This document shows, piece after piece, positions 21,265 through 30,297 of a stretch of DNA of 64,000 bases (position 1 is its first letter; every line of letters starts with the position of its first letter). Location of the stretch: NCBI RefSeq assembly GCF_000297775.1, contig NZ_JH815517.1, positions 1 to 64,000 of the forward strand, written 5' to 3'. The stretch comes from Sutterella wadsworthensis 2_1_59BFAA. Lineage in GTDB: Bacteria > Pseudomonadota > Gammaproteobacteria > Burkholderiales > Burkholderiaceae_F. The notes below the pieces were generated by a model. The model saw only the letters and a program-made list of their open reading frames with translations, was not told where the DNA came from and ran no database searches. The position numbers were made by a program, and so were the translations under genes.

Positions 21265-22438
21265 GGTTGAGTTCGAGCCAGAGTTCGGCGGGAAAGGCGA
21301 GGAGACCGTAGCGTTCGATGATTGATCCGCGTCCTGTAAAAGGAGGCCTGCGACCGGTGTGCGTGGCGACGTAGGTGAAAACGGGGTTCCTGCCGTCATC
21401 CTGAATGTAATGGATGGGCCCCTTGAGAGCGGTCGTGACGACATCGTCGAAGAGCTGTTGAAGCAGTGAGGTCTGATCCTTTGAACGTGCCTCGTTTCGC
21501 ATCAGGGATTCAAAGACGCCGTATTGGCTATGACATTTTGTCATGGTCCGTTCGAGCGCAGTGCCGAAGCCGAGCTCTCTGTTCTGATGGATCTGTCTGG
21601 GCATGCGGGGGCCGCTGGCGAGCTGCCAGTAGTCCCTGATCCATCGTTCGGCGATGAGGCCGAGCGGCACCAGAGCTTTGCCATTGTCGAAGCGGACGCT
21701 GCGCGGCATGGTGCGGTTGATGTCGCAGAGTGCGCGTAGGAGCGCGAGCTTGTAGGTCGAGGTTTTGGCATCCTTTTCGAGAATGTGCCTGAATCGTCTG
21801 TTGCTCAGTTCGCTTTGTGAGTCGCGAAGAAAAACGCAGGACGCCCATCTGCACTCGTGACCGGGAGAGCCGACGCCGTCCCGGATTTCCTGCGAGGCCA
21901 GCCGAAAGCCCATGCGCTCGAAGAGCGTGGCATAGTCGAGCGAATCGCGCAAGAAGGTCTTGCGATCTGGATCCCCCTTGTGGTCAAGAGGCACGACGAC
22001 GATCAGCGTGCCCTTGTCCGTGACCGCACGCTCCATGAAGCATGCGGCTTCATAGAGTTCATGGTCGGACAGATGCTGAAGAACTCCGCAGGTGTAGACG
22101 GCGTCAAAGCGGGGGAGACGGGCGAATAGTGCGTCTTCGGAAGCCTTGTCGGGAGGAAGGCAAAGCAGGGAGAAGGAGGGCGACTCGGCGCCGAGGAGGG
22201 CCTGAGCTCTGGCCTCGGCGAGCTTCAGCAGCGGCCCGCTCCCGTCCGTGGCTTCGACGATGGCGTCGAGGCCCGACATGAAGCGGGCATCTCGGCCCGA
22301 TCCGCAACCGAGCTCTAGAACGCGGCTTCCCTTGGGTATCCATCGGGTGAGGAGCGTTTGAATCTCTTGGGGCGTTTCACCCTCATAGAGCCTGAAAAAG
22401 GCCTCGGAACGTGTTTCGTAAGCGGACGGCATCGGCAT
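21200..22438 (-). CDS. SAM methyltransferase domain and linker, truncated by frameshift from an HNH domain
   Basis: 412 residues as read. Residues 1-180 form a class I SAM-dependent methyltransferase (motif I VLELGCGSGRDARFM near 40; later FDAVYTCGVLQHLSD). This is the Methyltransf_11/25 type used on small molecules or RNA; no DPPY/NPPY box of DNA methylases is seen. Residues ~215-395 are a helical region of the kind that precedes the HNH core in large HNH nucleases (STYKLALLRALCDINR, PLGLIAERWIRDYW, GPIHYIQDDGRNPVF). The last ~16 residues are out of frame. The intact protein would be about 575 residues. The gene starts 10 bases after the FAD oxidase gene, so the two may be co-transcribed. 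Confidence 0.7.
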   Translation of the reverse strand: MPMPSAYETRSEAFFRLYEGETPQEIQTLLTRWIPKGSRVLELGCGSGRDARFMSGLDAIVEATDGSGPLLKLAEARAQALLGAESPSFSLLCLPPDKASEDALFARLPRFDAVYTCGVLQHLSDHELYEAACFMERAVTDKGTLIVVVPLDHKGDPDRKTFLRDSLDYATLFERMGFRLASQEIRDGVGSPGHECRWASCVFLRDSQSELSNRRFRHILEKDAKTSTYKLALLRALCDINRTMPRSVRFDNGKALVPLGLIAERWIRDYWQLASGPRMPRQIHQNRELGFGTALERTMTKCHSQYGVFESLMRNEARSKDQTSLLQQLFDDVVTTALKGPIHYIQDDGRNPVFTYVATHTGRRPPFTGRGSIIERYGLLAFPAELWLELNRIAPLARGQLDSRVGQTLRTL

Positions 22439-22448
22439 GGCGCACTCC

Positions 22449-23888
22449 TCAGATCTCGACGATGCGGCCCGGATTGAGACGGTTGTCGGGGTCGAAGGCG
22501 AGTTTCAGGGCACGCATGGCGGCCAGCTCCTCCGGTGTCTTGGTGCGCTTGAGCTCCTGCGTCTTGAGACTTCCGACGCCGTGCTCTGCGGCGATGGAGC
22601 CGCCTTCGGCAAGGACTCGGTCGTGCACGAGCCTGTGAACGGCTTCTTCATGCGGGAAGGCGATGCCGGCGGGACCGACGTTGAAGTGCAGGTTCCCGTC
22701 GCCGTAGTGGCCGAAGACGGAGGGCTTTACGCCCGGGAAGGTCTCCTCAAGGGCGGCGCTTGTTTCCCTGATGAAGCGGACGAGGCTTGAGCGCGGGACG
22801 CTGATGTCGTGCTTGACGTTTCCGCCCTCACGCTTGACGGCGGAGGGAATGGTCTCACGGCAGCGCCAGAAGGCCTCGCGGTCCGATTCGCTGCGGCTAA
22901 CGGCACCGTCGAGAATCAGTCCGTTCTCGAGAAGCGGTGCCAGAACGCCCTCGAGTTCTTCTGAGGATTCATCGGAATCCCGTCGCCAGTCGGAGACGTC
23001 TAGAAGCACCTGCCAGTCGGAAAGAGGGACGGGGGGCGTCATGCCCGTGACGGCCGAGAGCGATTCGAGCGGCGTGCGACCGATGAGTTCGAAAGCGGTG
23101 AGACCGGGGCCGAAGGCCGCCTCAAGTGTTTCAAAGAGCGTTTCAACGTCTTCAAGGCGACGAGGCGTGATCCAGGCCGAGACGATGGAGCGGGGCATGG
23201 GCTCGAGCGCGAGGACGGCTTCGGTGATGACGCCGAGCGTGCCTTCGGATCCGATGAAGACGTCCCGCAGGCTGTAGCCTGAATTGTCCTTTCGAAGCCC
23301 CTTCATGAGGTCGAGCACTTCGCCTGAGGCGAGCACGACCTTGAGGCCGAGCACCTGACGCCGCGCCATGCCGTACCGCAACACGTGCACGCCGCCCGCA
23401 TTGGCGGCGATGACGCCTCCTGTCTGGCATGAGCCTTCGGCGGCGAGCGACAGGGGAAGAAGGCGCCCTGCATCCGAGGCGGCCTTCTGTGCATCCTGCA
23501 GAACGACGCCGGCCTCAAGCGTGATCGTGTTGTTGACGGTGTCGACATTCAGAATGCGCTTCATGTGGCCGAGCTGAAGGATGAGAGTTCGTCGTGCTGT
23601 CTCTGCGGAGGCGCCGGGTTCAGGCGTGGCGCCTCCGACATTGCTAGTATTGCCGCCCTGCGGGATGACGGAGAGTCCGTATGCGGCGGCAGTCTTCATG
23701 ACGAGAGAAACCTCTTCGGTCGAGGCGGGTCGCACGACGGCAAGCGCTTCGCCTTGTCTGCGTCCTCTGCCGTCCAGAGCGGCGGCGGAGATGTCGGCGG
23801 GATCGGTTATGAGCCCCGTGTCGCTCACGGCGGAGCGGAGTACATCGATGATTTCTTGATAGGCAGGCATGGCGGAGGACGGTTTCAT
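22449..23888 (-). CDS. FAD-binding oxidase of the GlcD/D-2-hydroxyacid dehydrogenase type
   Basis: 479-residue flavoprotein of the VAO/PCMH family that probably oxidizes a D-2-hydroxyacid such as D-lactate or 2-hydroxyglutarate; the substrate cannot be read from sequence. FAD-binding half: VVRPASTEEVSLVMKTAAAYGLSVIPQGGNTSNVGG (about 52-87) and GGVIAANAGGVHVLRYG. C-terminal FAD-oxidase_C half: a KHDISVPRSSLVRFI segment, GHYGDGNLHFNV near 390, and AEHGVGSLKTQEL near 430, then DPDNRLNPGRIV. GlcE/GlcF subunits are not nearby, so it is likely a stand-alone enzyme. The first Met is used; a second lies six codons in. Confidence 0.85.
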   Translation of the reverse strand: MKPSSAMPAYQEIIDVLRSAVSDTGLITDPADISAAALDGRGRRQGEALAVVRPASTEEVSLVMKTAAAYGLSVIPQGGNTSNVGGATPEPGASAETARRTLILQLGHMKRILNVDTVNNTITLEAGVVLQDAQKAASDAGRLLPLSLAAEGSCQTGGVIAANAGGVHVLRYGMARRQVLGLKVVLASGEVLDLMKGLRKDNSGYSLRDVFIGSEGTLGVITEAVLALEPMPRSIVSAWITPRRLEDVETLFETLEAAFGPGLTAFELIGRTPLESLSAVTGMTPPVPLSDWQVLLDVSDWRRDSDESSEELEGVLAPLLENGLILDGAVSRSESDREAFWRCRETIPSAVKREGGNVKHDISVPRSSLVRFIRETSAALEETFPGVKPSVFGHYGDGNLHFNVGPAGIAFPHEEAVHRLVHDRVLAEGGSIAAEHGVGSLKTQELKRTKTPEELAAMRALKLAFDPDNRLNPGRIVEI

Positions 23889-23951
23889 TGGAGGAATGCC
23901 TCAATCATACCTTCGGGGAGGGGATGAAGAGCGGGGCCCTCCAAAAAGGAA

Positions 23952-23977
23952 AAGCCCGAAGCGGGTGCTTCGGGCTT
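23952..23977 (-). terminator. Terminator of adk
   Basis: AAGCCCGAAGC-GGGT-GCTTCGGGCTT, a perfect 11-bp stem; on the minus strand it is followed by TTCCTTTTTGG. Confidence 0.87.
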
Positions 23978-24002
23978 GAGCGTTGTCGGCGAAGGTGCGG
24001 AA

Positions 24003-24743
<741 letters not shown>

Positions 24744-24795
24744 TTATCCCGAATCCGCATGAAGTCAAAGACCGTGCACGTATTCGCAACGGGAA

Positions 24796-25566
24796 TCAGA
24801 CGGGCGCGCCCTTTTCGAAGATCGCGCGCACACGGTCAAGATCCTCCTGAGTGTCGACGCCCGCAGGAAGGGCGGCGTCAAGCACCATGACCGCAATGCG
24901 CTCGCCGTAGTAGAGGGCGCGAAGCTGCTCCAGACTCTCGAGCTTTTCCAAAGGAGCCTGAGGCAGGGTGGGAAAGCGGCGCAGGAAGCCTGCACGGTAG
25001 GCATAGAGACCGAGATGGTGAAGCGGCGCGAAGCCTTCGGGGAGACTTTCCTTTGTTTCTCGGAAGTGGTCTCTGGGCCAGGGAATCGGAGCGCGGGAGA
25101 AGGTGAGGGCGGTGCCGCGGTCATCGAGCACGACCTTGACGACGTTGGGATTGAAGAAGCTCTCGACGTCGTGGATGGTGTGTGCGGCAGTCGCCATGGC
25201 GCAGTCGGGCCTGGAGGCGAGCAGGTCGGCCACGTCTCGGATGATGTTAAGCGGCATCAGAGGCTCATCACCCTGAAGGTTGACGACGATCTCGTCATCG
25301 GCAAGGCCGATCTTGGCGACGGCTTCGGCAAGTCGGTCGGTGCCCGTCGGGTGATGGGGATCCGTCATGATCACGTCAAGGCCTGCGGCTGCGCAGGCCT
25401 CGTAGACGGACGCATCGTCCACCGCCACGACGACCCTGTCCGCGCCGCAGGAGAGGGCGCGCTCGGCGACTCGGACGATCATCGGTCTGCCGCAGATGTC
25501 GGCGAGCGGCTTGTCGGGAAGGCGCGAGGACTTGAGGCGCGCAGGAATGATCACGGTAAAGGACAT
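24796..25566 (-). CDS. kdsB: 3-deoxy-manno-octulosonate cytidylyltransferase
   Basis: 256-residue KdsB, which activates Kdo as CMP-Kdo for lipopolysaccharide inner core synthesis. Nucleotide-binding start [18 protein letters not shown], then GTDRLAEAV, the [10 protein letters not shown] motif near residue 92, [13 protein letters not shown] near 182, and [16 protein letters not shown]. It is eight bases downstream of the Trm112 gene and near lpxK, so the cluster serves lipid A-Kdo synthesis. Confidence 0.95.
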   Translation of the reverse strand: MSFTVIIPARLKSSRLPDKPLADICGRPMIVRVAERALSCGADRVVVAVDDASVYEACAAAGLDVIMTDPHHPTGTDRLAEAVAKIGLADDEIVVNLQGDEPLMPLNIIRDVADLLASRPDCAMATAAHTIHDVESFFNPNVVKVVLDDRGTALTFSRAPIPWPRDHFRETKESLPEGFAPLHHLGLYAYRAGFLRRFPTLPQAPLEKLESLEQLRALYYGERIAVMVLDAALPAGVDTQEDLDRVRAIFEKGAPV

Positions 25567-25573
25567 GAGAACC

Positions 25574-25792
25574 TCACTTGGGATCGAGTGCGGCCGAGCG
25601 CTCGGAGTAGTGGCGCGCCTCGTTGTCGCTCAGGCTGCGGGCGGCGTTGCGAAGCATCACGGGAATGTCGTGGCGGACTTCAAAGGCGAGGCGGCAGCGC
25701 GGGCAGACGAGCTCGCGGCGCTCGCCGTCGCCCTGCAGAAGCCTGCCCTTGCAGACAGGACAGACGATCATGTCGTTGAGTTTGGCGGACAT
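25574..25792 (-). CDS. Trm112-family zinc-ribbon protein (YcaR-like)
   Basis: 72-residue protein with two CxxC pairs (CPVCKG at 11-16 and CPRCRLAF at 30-37) and the family end [17 protein letters not shown]. This is the bacterial Trm112/UPF0434 group that nearly always sits between lpxK and kdsB in beta- and gammaproteobacteria. In eukaryotes Trm112 activates methyltransferases; the bacterial role is not settled. It forms a unit with kdsB. Confidence 0.88.
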   Translation of the reverse strand: MSAKLNDMIVCPVCKGRLLQGDGERRELVCPRCRLAFEVRHDIPVMLRNAARSLSDNEARHYSERSAALDPK

Positions 25793-25863
25793 TGTTCTCA
25801 GTATCCCTTTCGGAAAGGATTAAAACCAACATTTTACCGCTCGTGGTGGGGCGGAAACCATAA

Positions 25864-25902
25864 TAAAAACGCCTCGAACCGCATCAGGGGATGCGGGAGG
25901 CG
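25864..25902 (-). terminator. Terminator of lpxK
   Basis: CGCCTC/GAGGCG outer stem with a CGCATC/GATGCG inner stem; on the minus strand it runs into TTTTTATTATGG. Confidence 0.8.
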
Positions 25903-25927
25903 CTTTCCATGGCTTGCTGAAGCGAGG

Positions 25928-26962
25928 TCAGTGCCTGCCTGCGGCGTCGCGGGCGCGCTTGTCGATCAGGTCGATCAGGTAGGAGTCGAGCTTGACTTCA
26001 AGACCGACGACCCAGATGCGCTTGTCGCCTGCGAGCGCCGGATCGTGGCGGCACTTGACGGCGTCCTTGCCCGTGATGAAGATGATGTCCTCGGTGCGGT
26101 TCGCAAAGGGATTCTCGGCGAAGTCGAAATGGTCGCCAAGCTCGAGCTCGGCTCCCTCAATGTCATGGGCGCGGATCATCGCGAAGAAGCGTCCCGGAGC
26201 GGCGATGCCGGCAGCGGAGAGCGGCTTGAGTTTTTCGGCGTGAATCCTGTCGGCAAGCTCGTCGATGAGGGCGGTTCTGCCGGTCGCAAGCTGCGTGCAG
26301 GCGCCGAAGCAACTCGAGGCGGCGAAGCGCGGCGTCCTGCTTTCGACGACGGCTTCGTTCGATGTATTGAGAACGATGGCGTCCACGGTGTCGAGACGGG
26401 AGGGAGGCTCGCGCAACGGGCCCGCGGGAAGCACCCAGCCGTTGCCGAGGCCGCGCGCGCCGACGACCGCGATTTCGACGTCGCGGGCGAGAGCCGCATG
26501 CTGCAGACCGTCGTCGCTCACAATCAGATCCACTTCGGGATGCGCCTCGAGAAGCGCTCTGCCCGCTTCAAATCGGGCTCGACCGACGGCAACGGGGACT
26601 CCAGTTTCCCTTGCAATGAGAAGAGGCTCGTCGCCGGCTTCGGCGGCAGGAGTCTCCTCGTTGATCAGTCGAATGCCGTCTTCGCGGCGTCCGAAGCCGC
26701 GGGAGATGACGCCCGGGCGCCAACCGCGTGCCTGAAGCTCGCGGACAAGGGCGATCGTCACGGGCGTCTTGCCCGTGCCGCCGACATAAATGTTGCCGAC
26801 CACGACGACGGGGACAGGCAGACGGTTGGGCACGGTACGCTCGCGGCGCGAACGACTGACGGCGAGGAAGACGAGGGAGAGCGGAGAAAGAAGCCAGGCC
26901 ACGGGGCCGCGGGAGGCCCACTGGCGGTGAGCCCAGGCTTCAAGACCGGCGCGCCATGTCAT
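25928..26962 (-). CDS. lpxK: Tetraacyldisaccharide 4'-kinase
   Basis: 344-residue LpxK, which phosphorylates the 4' position of the lipid A disaccharide precursor at the inner membrane. Hydrophobic N-terminal helix (VAWLLSPLSLVFLAV), then Walker A VVVGNIYVGGTGKTPVT near residue 52-68, GVISRGFGRR, and the DLIVSDDGLQHAALARDVEIAVVG segment with the catalytic aspartate. The start MTWRAGLEAW is chosen over an ATG 10 codons upstream. In related genera exbB/exbD lie upstream; here they are replaced by the 0.76-kb gene-free region. Confidence 0.92.
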   Translation of the reverse strand: MTWRAGLEAWAHRQWASRGPVAWLLSPLSLVFLAVSRSRRERTVPNRLPVPVVVVGNIYVGGTGKTPVTIALVRELQARGWRPGVISRGFGRREDGIRLINEETPAAEAGDEPLLIARETGVPVAVGRARFEAGRALLEAHPEVDLIVSDDGLQHAALARDVEIAVVGARGLGNGWVLPAGPLREPPSRLDTVDAIVLNTSNEAVVESRTPRFAASSCFGACTQLATGRTALIDELADRIHAEKLKPLSAAGIAAPGRFFAMIRAHDIEGAELELGDHFDFAENPFANRTEDIIFITGKDAVKCRHDPALAGDKRIWVVGLEVKLDSYLIDLIDKRARDAAGRH

Positions 26963-27726
26963 GAGAGCACCTCCGCATGGATGTGCGAACAAACGGACGC
27001 TGCGGCGTATGCCGGCGGGATGGTCGAGGAAAAGGGTGTAGGGGGTGGCTTGTCGGACATGACGTTGATGGAAGAGCGCATGCAGTTGCGCGGGAGCGGT
27101 AATGATAAACGGTTTTCACCCCCCGGTGCGCGCCGCAAGGGCGCTTTTTGACGACAGGGACGGGGCTTTCGGCATCGGAAGTTATCCACGATGTTGTGGA
27201 TAACTGTGTGGACAAGTCGCTGGCTTTTCCACGCTCGCTCTCTACCAGAGCTTGCAAAAGACGGGCGAAGAGGGCGAAGACTTCTCCCCTCGGTTGAAAA
27301 ACATTTGAAAATCAAGCGATTGCGTATTTTGTCAGTGTTCGGGGCCTTCCTACTCAGATGCGACTTCGTGACTCGCCTACTGTTGCAGGGATGTGGACAA
27401 CCCTGCCGATTTTCTTTCTGTCCCTATTGACTTTTTTATGAAAATCTGCATGTCCGTCGGTACCGTCGACGTGAGCATTAGGCGTTTTCCCCAGAGGCTG
27501 TGAGTAGCTCTGTGGATAAGTCTGTTTTTTGATAGTTAACATCATGAAATAAAAGGTAAAAGTGCCAACTGCCTAATTTTTGTGCAAAGTGTGGAAATTT
27601 CAGGCTTTGGGACTCGGATTGGCCTGCGGGGCGGATGCGCCGGAGCGCCTGACGAGCACGGGCAAAGGGTAGAATGGACGTTCGCAGACTCCGACAATTA
27701 TCCACAGGCTTGTACACAGGGACCTT
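26963..27726. other. Gene-free region with a DnaA-box cluster
   Basis: 764 bases between divergent lpxK and xseA without a convincing gene. It contains perfect or near-perfect DnaA boxes: TTATCCACG 27182-27190, TGTGGATAA 27195-27203, TGTGGACAA 27207-27215 and 27392-27400, TGTGGATAA 27511-27519, TTATCCACA 27698-27706, and TTGTACACA 27710-27718. An A/T-rich stretch lies at 27520-27600. It may be a replication origin, a DnaA-titration site or a DnaA-responsive control region. The right end must also hold the xseA promoter. Confidence 0.6.
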
Positions 27727-29376
27727 ATGCCCGATTATCCCTTTCTTTTTGATGACGAATGCTTTAGTCGTCCCGCCTCCGCTCGTCCGTCCGTACCGCT
27801 TCGCAGGGAGCCGGCCCGATCTGAAAACGTTCTGGGGGTCGGGGCTGCGGTGGCTCGAATCCGCAGTGCGCTCGGCGGCATGCTGGGCGGTGTCTGGGTG
27901 TCGGGGGAGGTGAGCAACCTTTCGATGCCTGCGTCGGGGCACGTATATCTGACGCTCAAGGACAGGGACGCCTCCATCAGATGCGCGTATTTTGCCGGCA
28001 GCGCCAGACGTCATCCCGCAACGTTTAGAACGGGCGACAGGATCGAGGTGACCGGGGCTGTGGACGTCTATGCCAAAAGCGGTGATCTGCAGATCAAGGT
28101 GACGGACTGGCGCCATGCTGGTGCGGGGGCGCTTTATGAAGCCTATCTGAGGCTGAAGGTCCGGCTTTCCGCGGAGGGACTCTTTTTCGAAGGCCTAAAG
28201 AAGCCGCTTCCCTTTTTCGTGAGGCGGGTCGTCGTGGTGACGAGCGCTCAGGCGGCGGCACTGCAGGACGTCCGAAGGACGATCGACAGGCGGACGCCGT
28301 GGGTGAGGCTCATGCTTTCGCCCGCCTATGTGCAGGGGGAGTCGGCTCCTCTGTCGCTTATGGCTGCACTCGATCGTGCGGATGCGGCCGGGGCCGACGT
28401 CATCCTGCTCGTTCGCGGCGGCGGCTCCTTCGAGGACCTGTCCGCCTTCAATGACGAGCGTCTGGTGAGGAAGTTGAGAAGCCTGAAGACGCCCGTCATC
28501 GCGGGGGTCGGTCATGAGTCCGACGAAACGCTCGCGGCGCTTGCAGCCGACGTCTGCGCCTCCACGCCCACCGCCGCTGCGGAGCACATCGGTCCGGACA
28601 TTCACTACTGGCGCTCGCTTCTTGATGACTTCGAAGAGCGCATGACGCTGGCCGTGGACAGAAAGACGGATGACGCAGGACAGACGCTCGACCGGCTCGA
28701 GGCAAGGATGAGCAGGCAGGACGGCTTCCTCTCAAGGCAGGAGGGGAATCTTGTGCGCAACGGGATGTTGCTCGAACGTCTTGCCGCAGGCAGCCTGCAG
28801 GGGCGCGAAGCGCGCCTCGAGACCGCAGGTTCGGGGCTCGCAGGCATCGGCGCCCTGCCCCGGAGGCGCAGCGTACAGCTCGAAGCGCTGGCGCAGCGTC
28901 TGGAGGATGCATCGGAGGGAGTGCTCGGCACACGGGCGCGCAGGCTCGATCACTTCGCTCTGTGCCTGCAGTCGCCGGACGCCGTGCTGCGGGCCAGAAG
29001 CGTCAGGCTGACGTCTCTGGACAAGACCCTTGAACTCGCGGCGGAACGCGCGTGCAACGCACAAAGCCGGCGCCTGGACCAGACCCGGACAGGTCTGGCG
29101 GCTGCCTTCGAGCAGTCGGCATACAGGAAGGACATGGAGCTCAGGCTCCTCGAGAGGAGACTTCCCGACATGGAGAGGCGCCTCGACGAGGCTGCGCTGC
29201 ACCTGCGGGCGCTCGGACATGCACTCGCAGGACTTGATCCCGACAAGCCGCTCAAGCTCGGCTACGCAAGAGTCGAACTTGCGGACGGAACGGTTACTGC
29301 AGCCGCCGAAATCGCGACGGGGGACGAACTCACGCTCTGCTTCGCTGATGGCAGCAGGAAGGCCGTGGCGAAATGA
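27727..29376 (+). CDS. xseA: Exodeoxyribonuclease VII large subunit
   Basis: 549 residues, longer than E. coli XseA (about 456). The N-terminal OB-fold (VWVSGEVSNLSMPASGHVYLTLKD near residues 57-80) binds single-stranded DNA. The catalytic domain includes FVRRVVVVTSAQAAALQDV, LVRGGGSFEDLSAFNDE, and GVGHESDETLAALAADVCASTPTAAAE near 260-286. Residues ~290-500 form a long predicted coiled-coil of repeated Arg/Leu/Glu heptads, accounting for the extra length. The xseB partner is not in the window. A DnaA box lies 21-29 bases before its ATG. Confidence 0.93.
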   Translation: MPDYPFLFDDECFSRPASARPSVPLRREPARSENVLGVGAAVARIRSALGGMLGGVWVSGEVSNLSMPASGHVYLTLKDRDASIRCAYFAGSARRHPATFRTGDRIEVTGAVDVYAKSGDLQIKVTDWRHAGAGALYEAYLRLKVRLSAEGLFFEGLKKPLPFFVRRVVVVTSAQAAALQDVRRTIDRRTPWVRLMLSPAYVQGESAPLSLMAALDRADAAGADVILLVRGGGSFEDLSAFNDERLVRKLRSLKTPVIAGVGHESDETLAALAADVCASTPTAAAEHIGPDIHYWRSLLDDFEERMTLAVDRKTDDAGQTLDRLEARMSRQDGFLSRQEGNLVRNGMLLERLAAGSLQGREARLETAGSGLAGIGALPRRRSVQLEALAQRLEDASEGVLGTRARRLDHFALCLQSPDAVLRARSVRLTSLDKTLELAAERACNAQSRRLDQTRTGLAAAFEQSAYRKDMELRLLERRLPDMERRLDEAALHLRALGHALAGLDPDKPLKLGYARVELADGTVTAAAEIATGDELTLCFADGSRKAVAK

Positions 29377-29411
29377 TCCTGCAGACAAAAGGGAGCCTGT
29401 TCGTGTGAAGG

Positions 29412-29478
29412 TTGTATCCAAATATTAGGAGTCTATATTGGCAGATCTTTTATGATAAACTTCATTTATCGAAACTCA
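29412..29478 (+). promoter_or_regulatory. Possible promoter and dyad operator of sodB
   Basis: TTGTAT (29412-29417), 16-base spacer, TATATT (29434-29439). A little downstream the dyad GATAAA-CTTCA-TTTATC (29454-29470) resembles a half-consensus Fur-type palindrome, which would fit an iron superoxide dismutase gene. This is weak evidence. Confidence 0.35.
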
Positions 29479-29508
29479 GATCCCGACAGGTTCGGGGGAG
29501 ATACCAAC

Positions 29509-30090
29509 ATGTTTACTCTGCCTGCTCTTCCTTATGCGCTCGACGCCCTCGAGCCCGCCATGAGCCGTGAAACCCTGGAATTCCACTGGGGCAAGCATCA
29601 TCAGACCTACGTCAACAATCTGAACGGCCTGATCGCCGGCACGGACTTCGAAGGCAAGTCCCTTGAGGAAATCATCCGCACCTCCACGGGCGGCGTGTTC
29701 AACAATGCGGCCCAGGTCTTCAACCACACGTTCTTCTGGCAGGGCCTCAAGCCGCAGGGCGGCGGCATGCCCGAAGGCGCCCTTTTTGAGGCGATCAATG
29801 CAATCTGGGGTTCCTATGACGCCTTCCGCAAGGCCTTTACGGCCTCCGCTGCGGGCAACTTCGGTTCCGGCTGGACGTGGCTCGTGAAGAATGCCGACGG
29901 CACGCTGGCCATCGTCAACACGAGCAACGCCGGCACGCCGCTCACGGGCGATCAGAAGCCGCTTCTCGCGCTGGACGTCTGGGAGCACGCCTACTACGTC
30001 GACTACCGCAACGCCCGTCCGAAGTTCATCGATGCGTTCTTTGACAGCCTCGTGAACTGGGAGTTCGCTCAGCAGAACTTCGCCGCATAA
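29509..30090 (+). CDS. sodB: Superoxide dismutase [Fe]
   Basis: 193-residue iron-type superoxide dismutase of the cytoplasm. Metal ligands are visible in FHWGKHHQTYV (His), NHTFFW (His), and LDVWEHAYYVDYRNAR (Asp and His). The glutamine in NNAAQVFNH is the Fe-type second-shell residue. GGGGGAG lies nine bases before the ATG; an in-frame ATG at 29452 would add a poor leader. xseA-sodB adjacency is typical of Burkholderiales. Confidence 0.96.
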   Translation: MFTLPALPYALDALEPAMSRETLEFHWGKHHQTYVNNLNGLIAGTDFEGKSLEEIIRTSTGGVFNNAAQVFNHTFFWQGLKPQGGGMPEGALFEAINAIWGSYDAFRKAFTASAAGNFGSGWTWLVKNADGTLAIVNTSNAGTPLTGDQKPLLALDVWEHAYYVDYRNARPKFIDAFFDSLVNWEFAQQNFAA

Positions 30091-30112
30091 GGACGTTCGA
30101 TTCATGATGCTC

Positions 30113-30144
30113 GGAAGGGCGCCTTCTCAGGAAGGCGCCCTTCC
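30113..30144 (+). terminator. Terminator of sodB
   Basis: Perfect 14-bp inverted repeat GGAAGGGCGCCTTC-TCAG-GAAGGCGCCCTTCC just after sodB; no good T tract follows, so it may act as a stabilizing hairpin. Confidence 0.6.
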
Positions 30145-30297
30145 TGCGCTTCAGGGGACGGGACTTTGGGCGAGGTGTGCTAATGTCTCGTACATAGTCG
30201 GTCTCCTTTTGCATGACAGAACCCGTGCGCCGCAATCCTCTCATTTCAATGGGAGGTAAGGCGCACAAAGTTTTCGAACGTGAAGTAACATTGCCTT

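Noticed and set aside
27478-28116. A 212-codon minus-strand frame across the DnaA-box region into xseA
   Set aside because: It is mostly antisense to the xseA OB-fold and catalytic start; no protein pattern.
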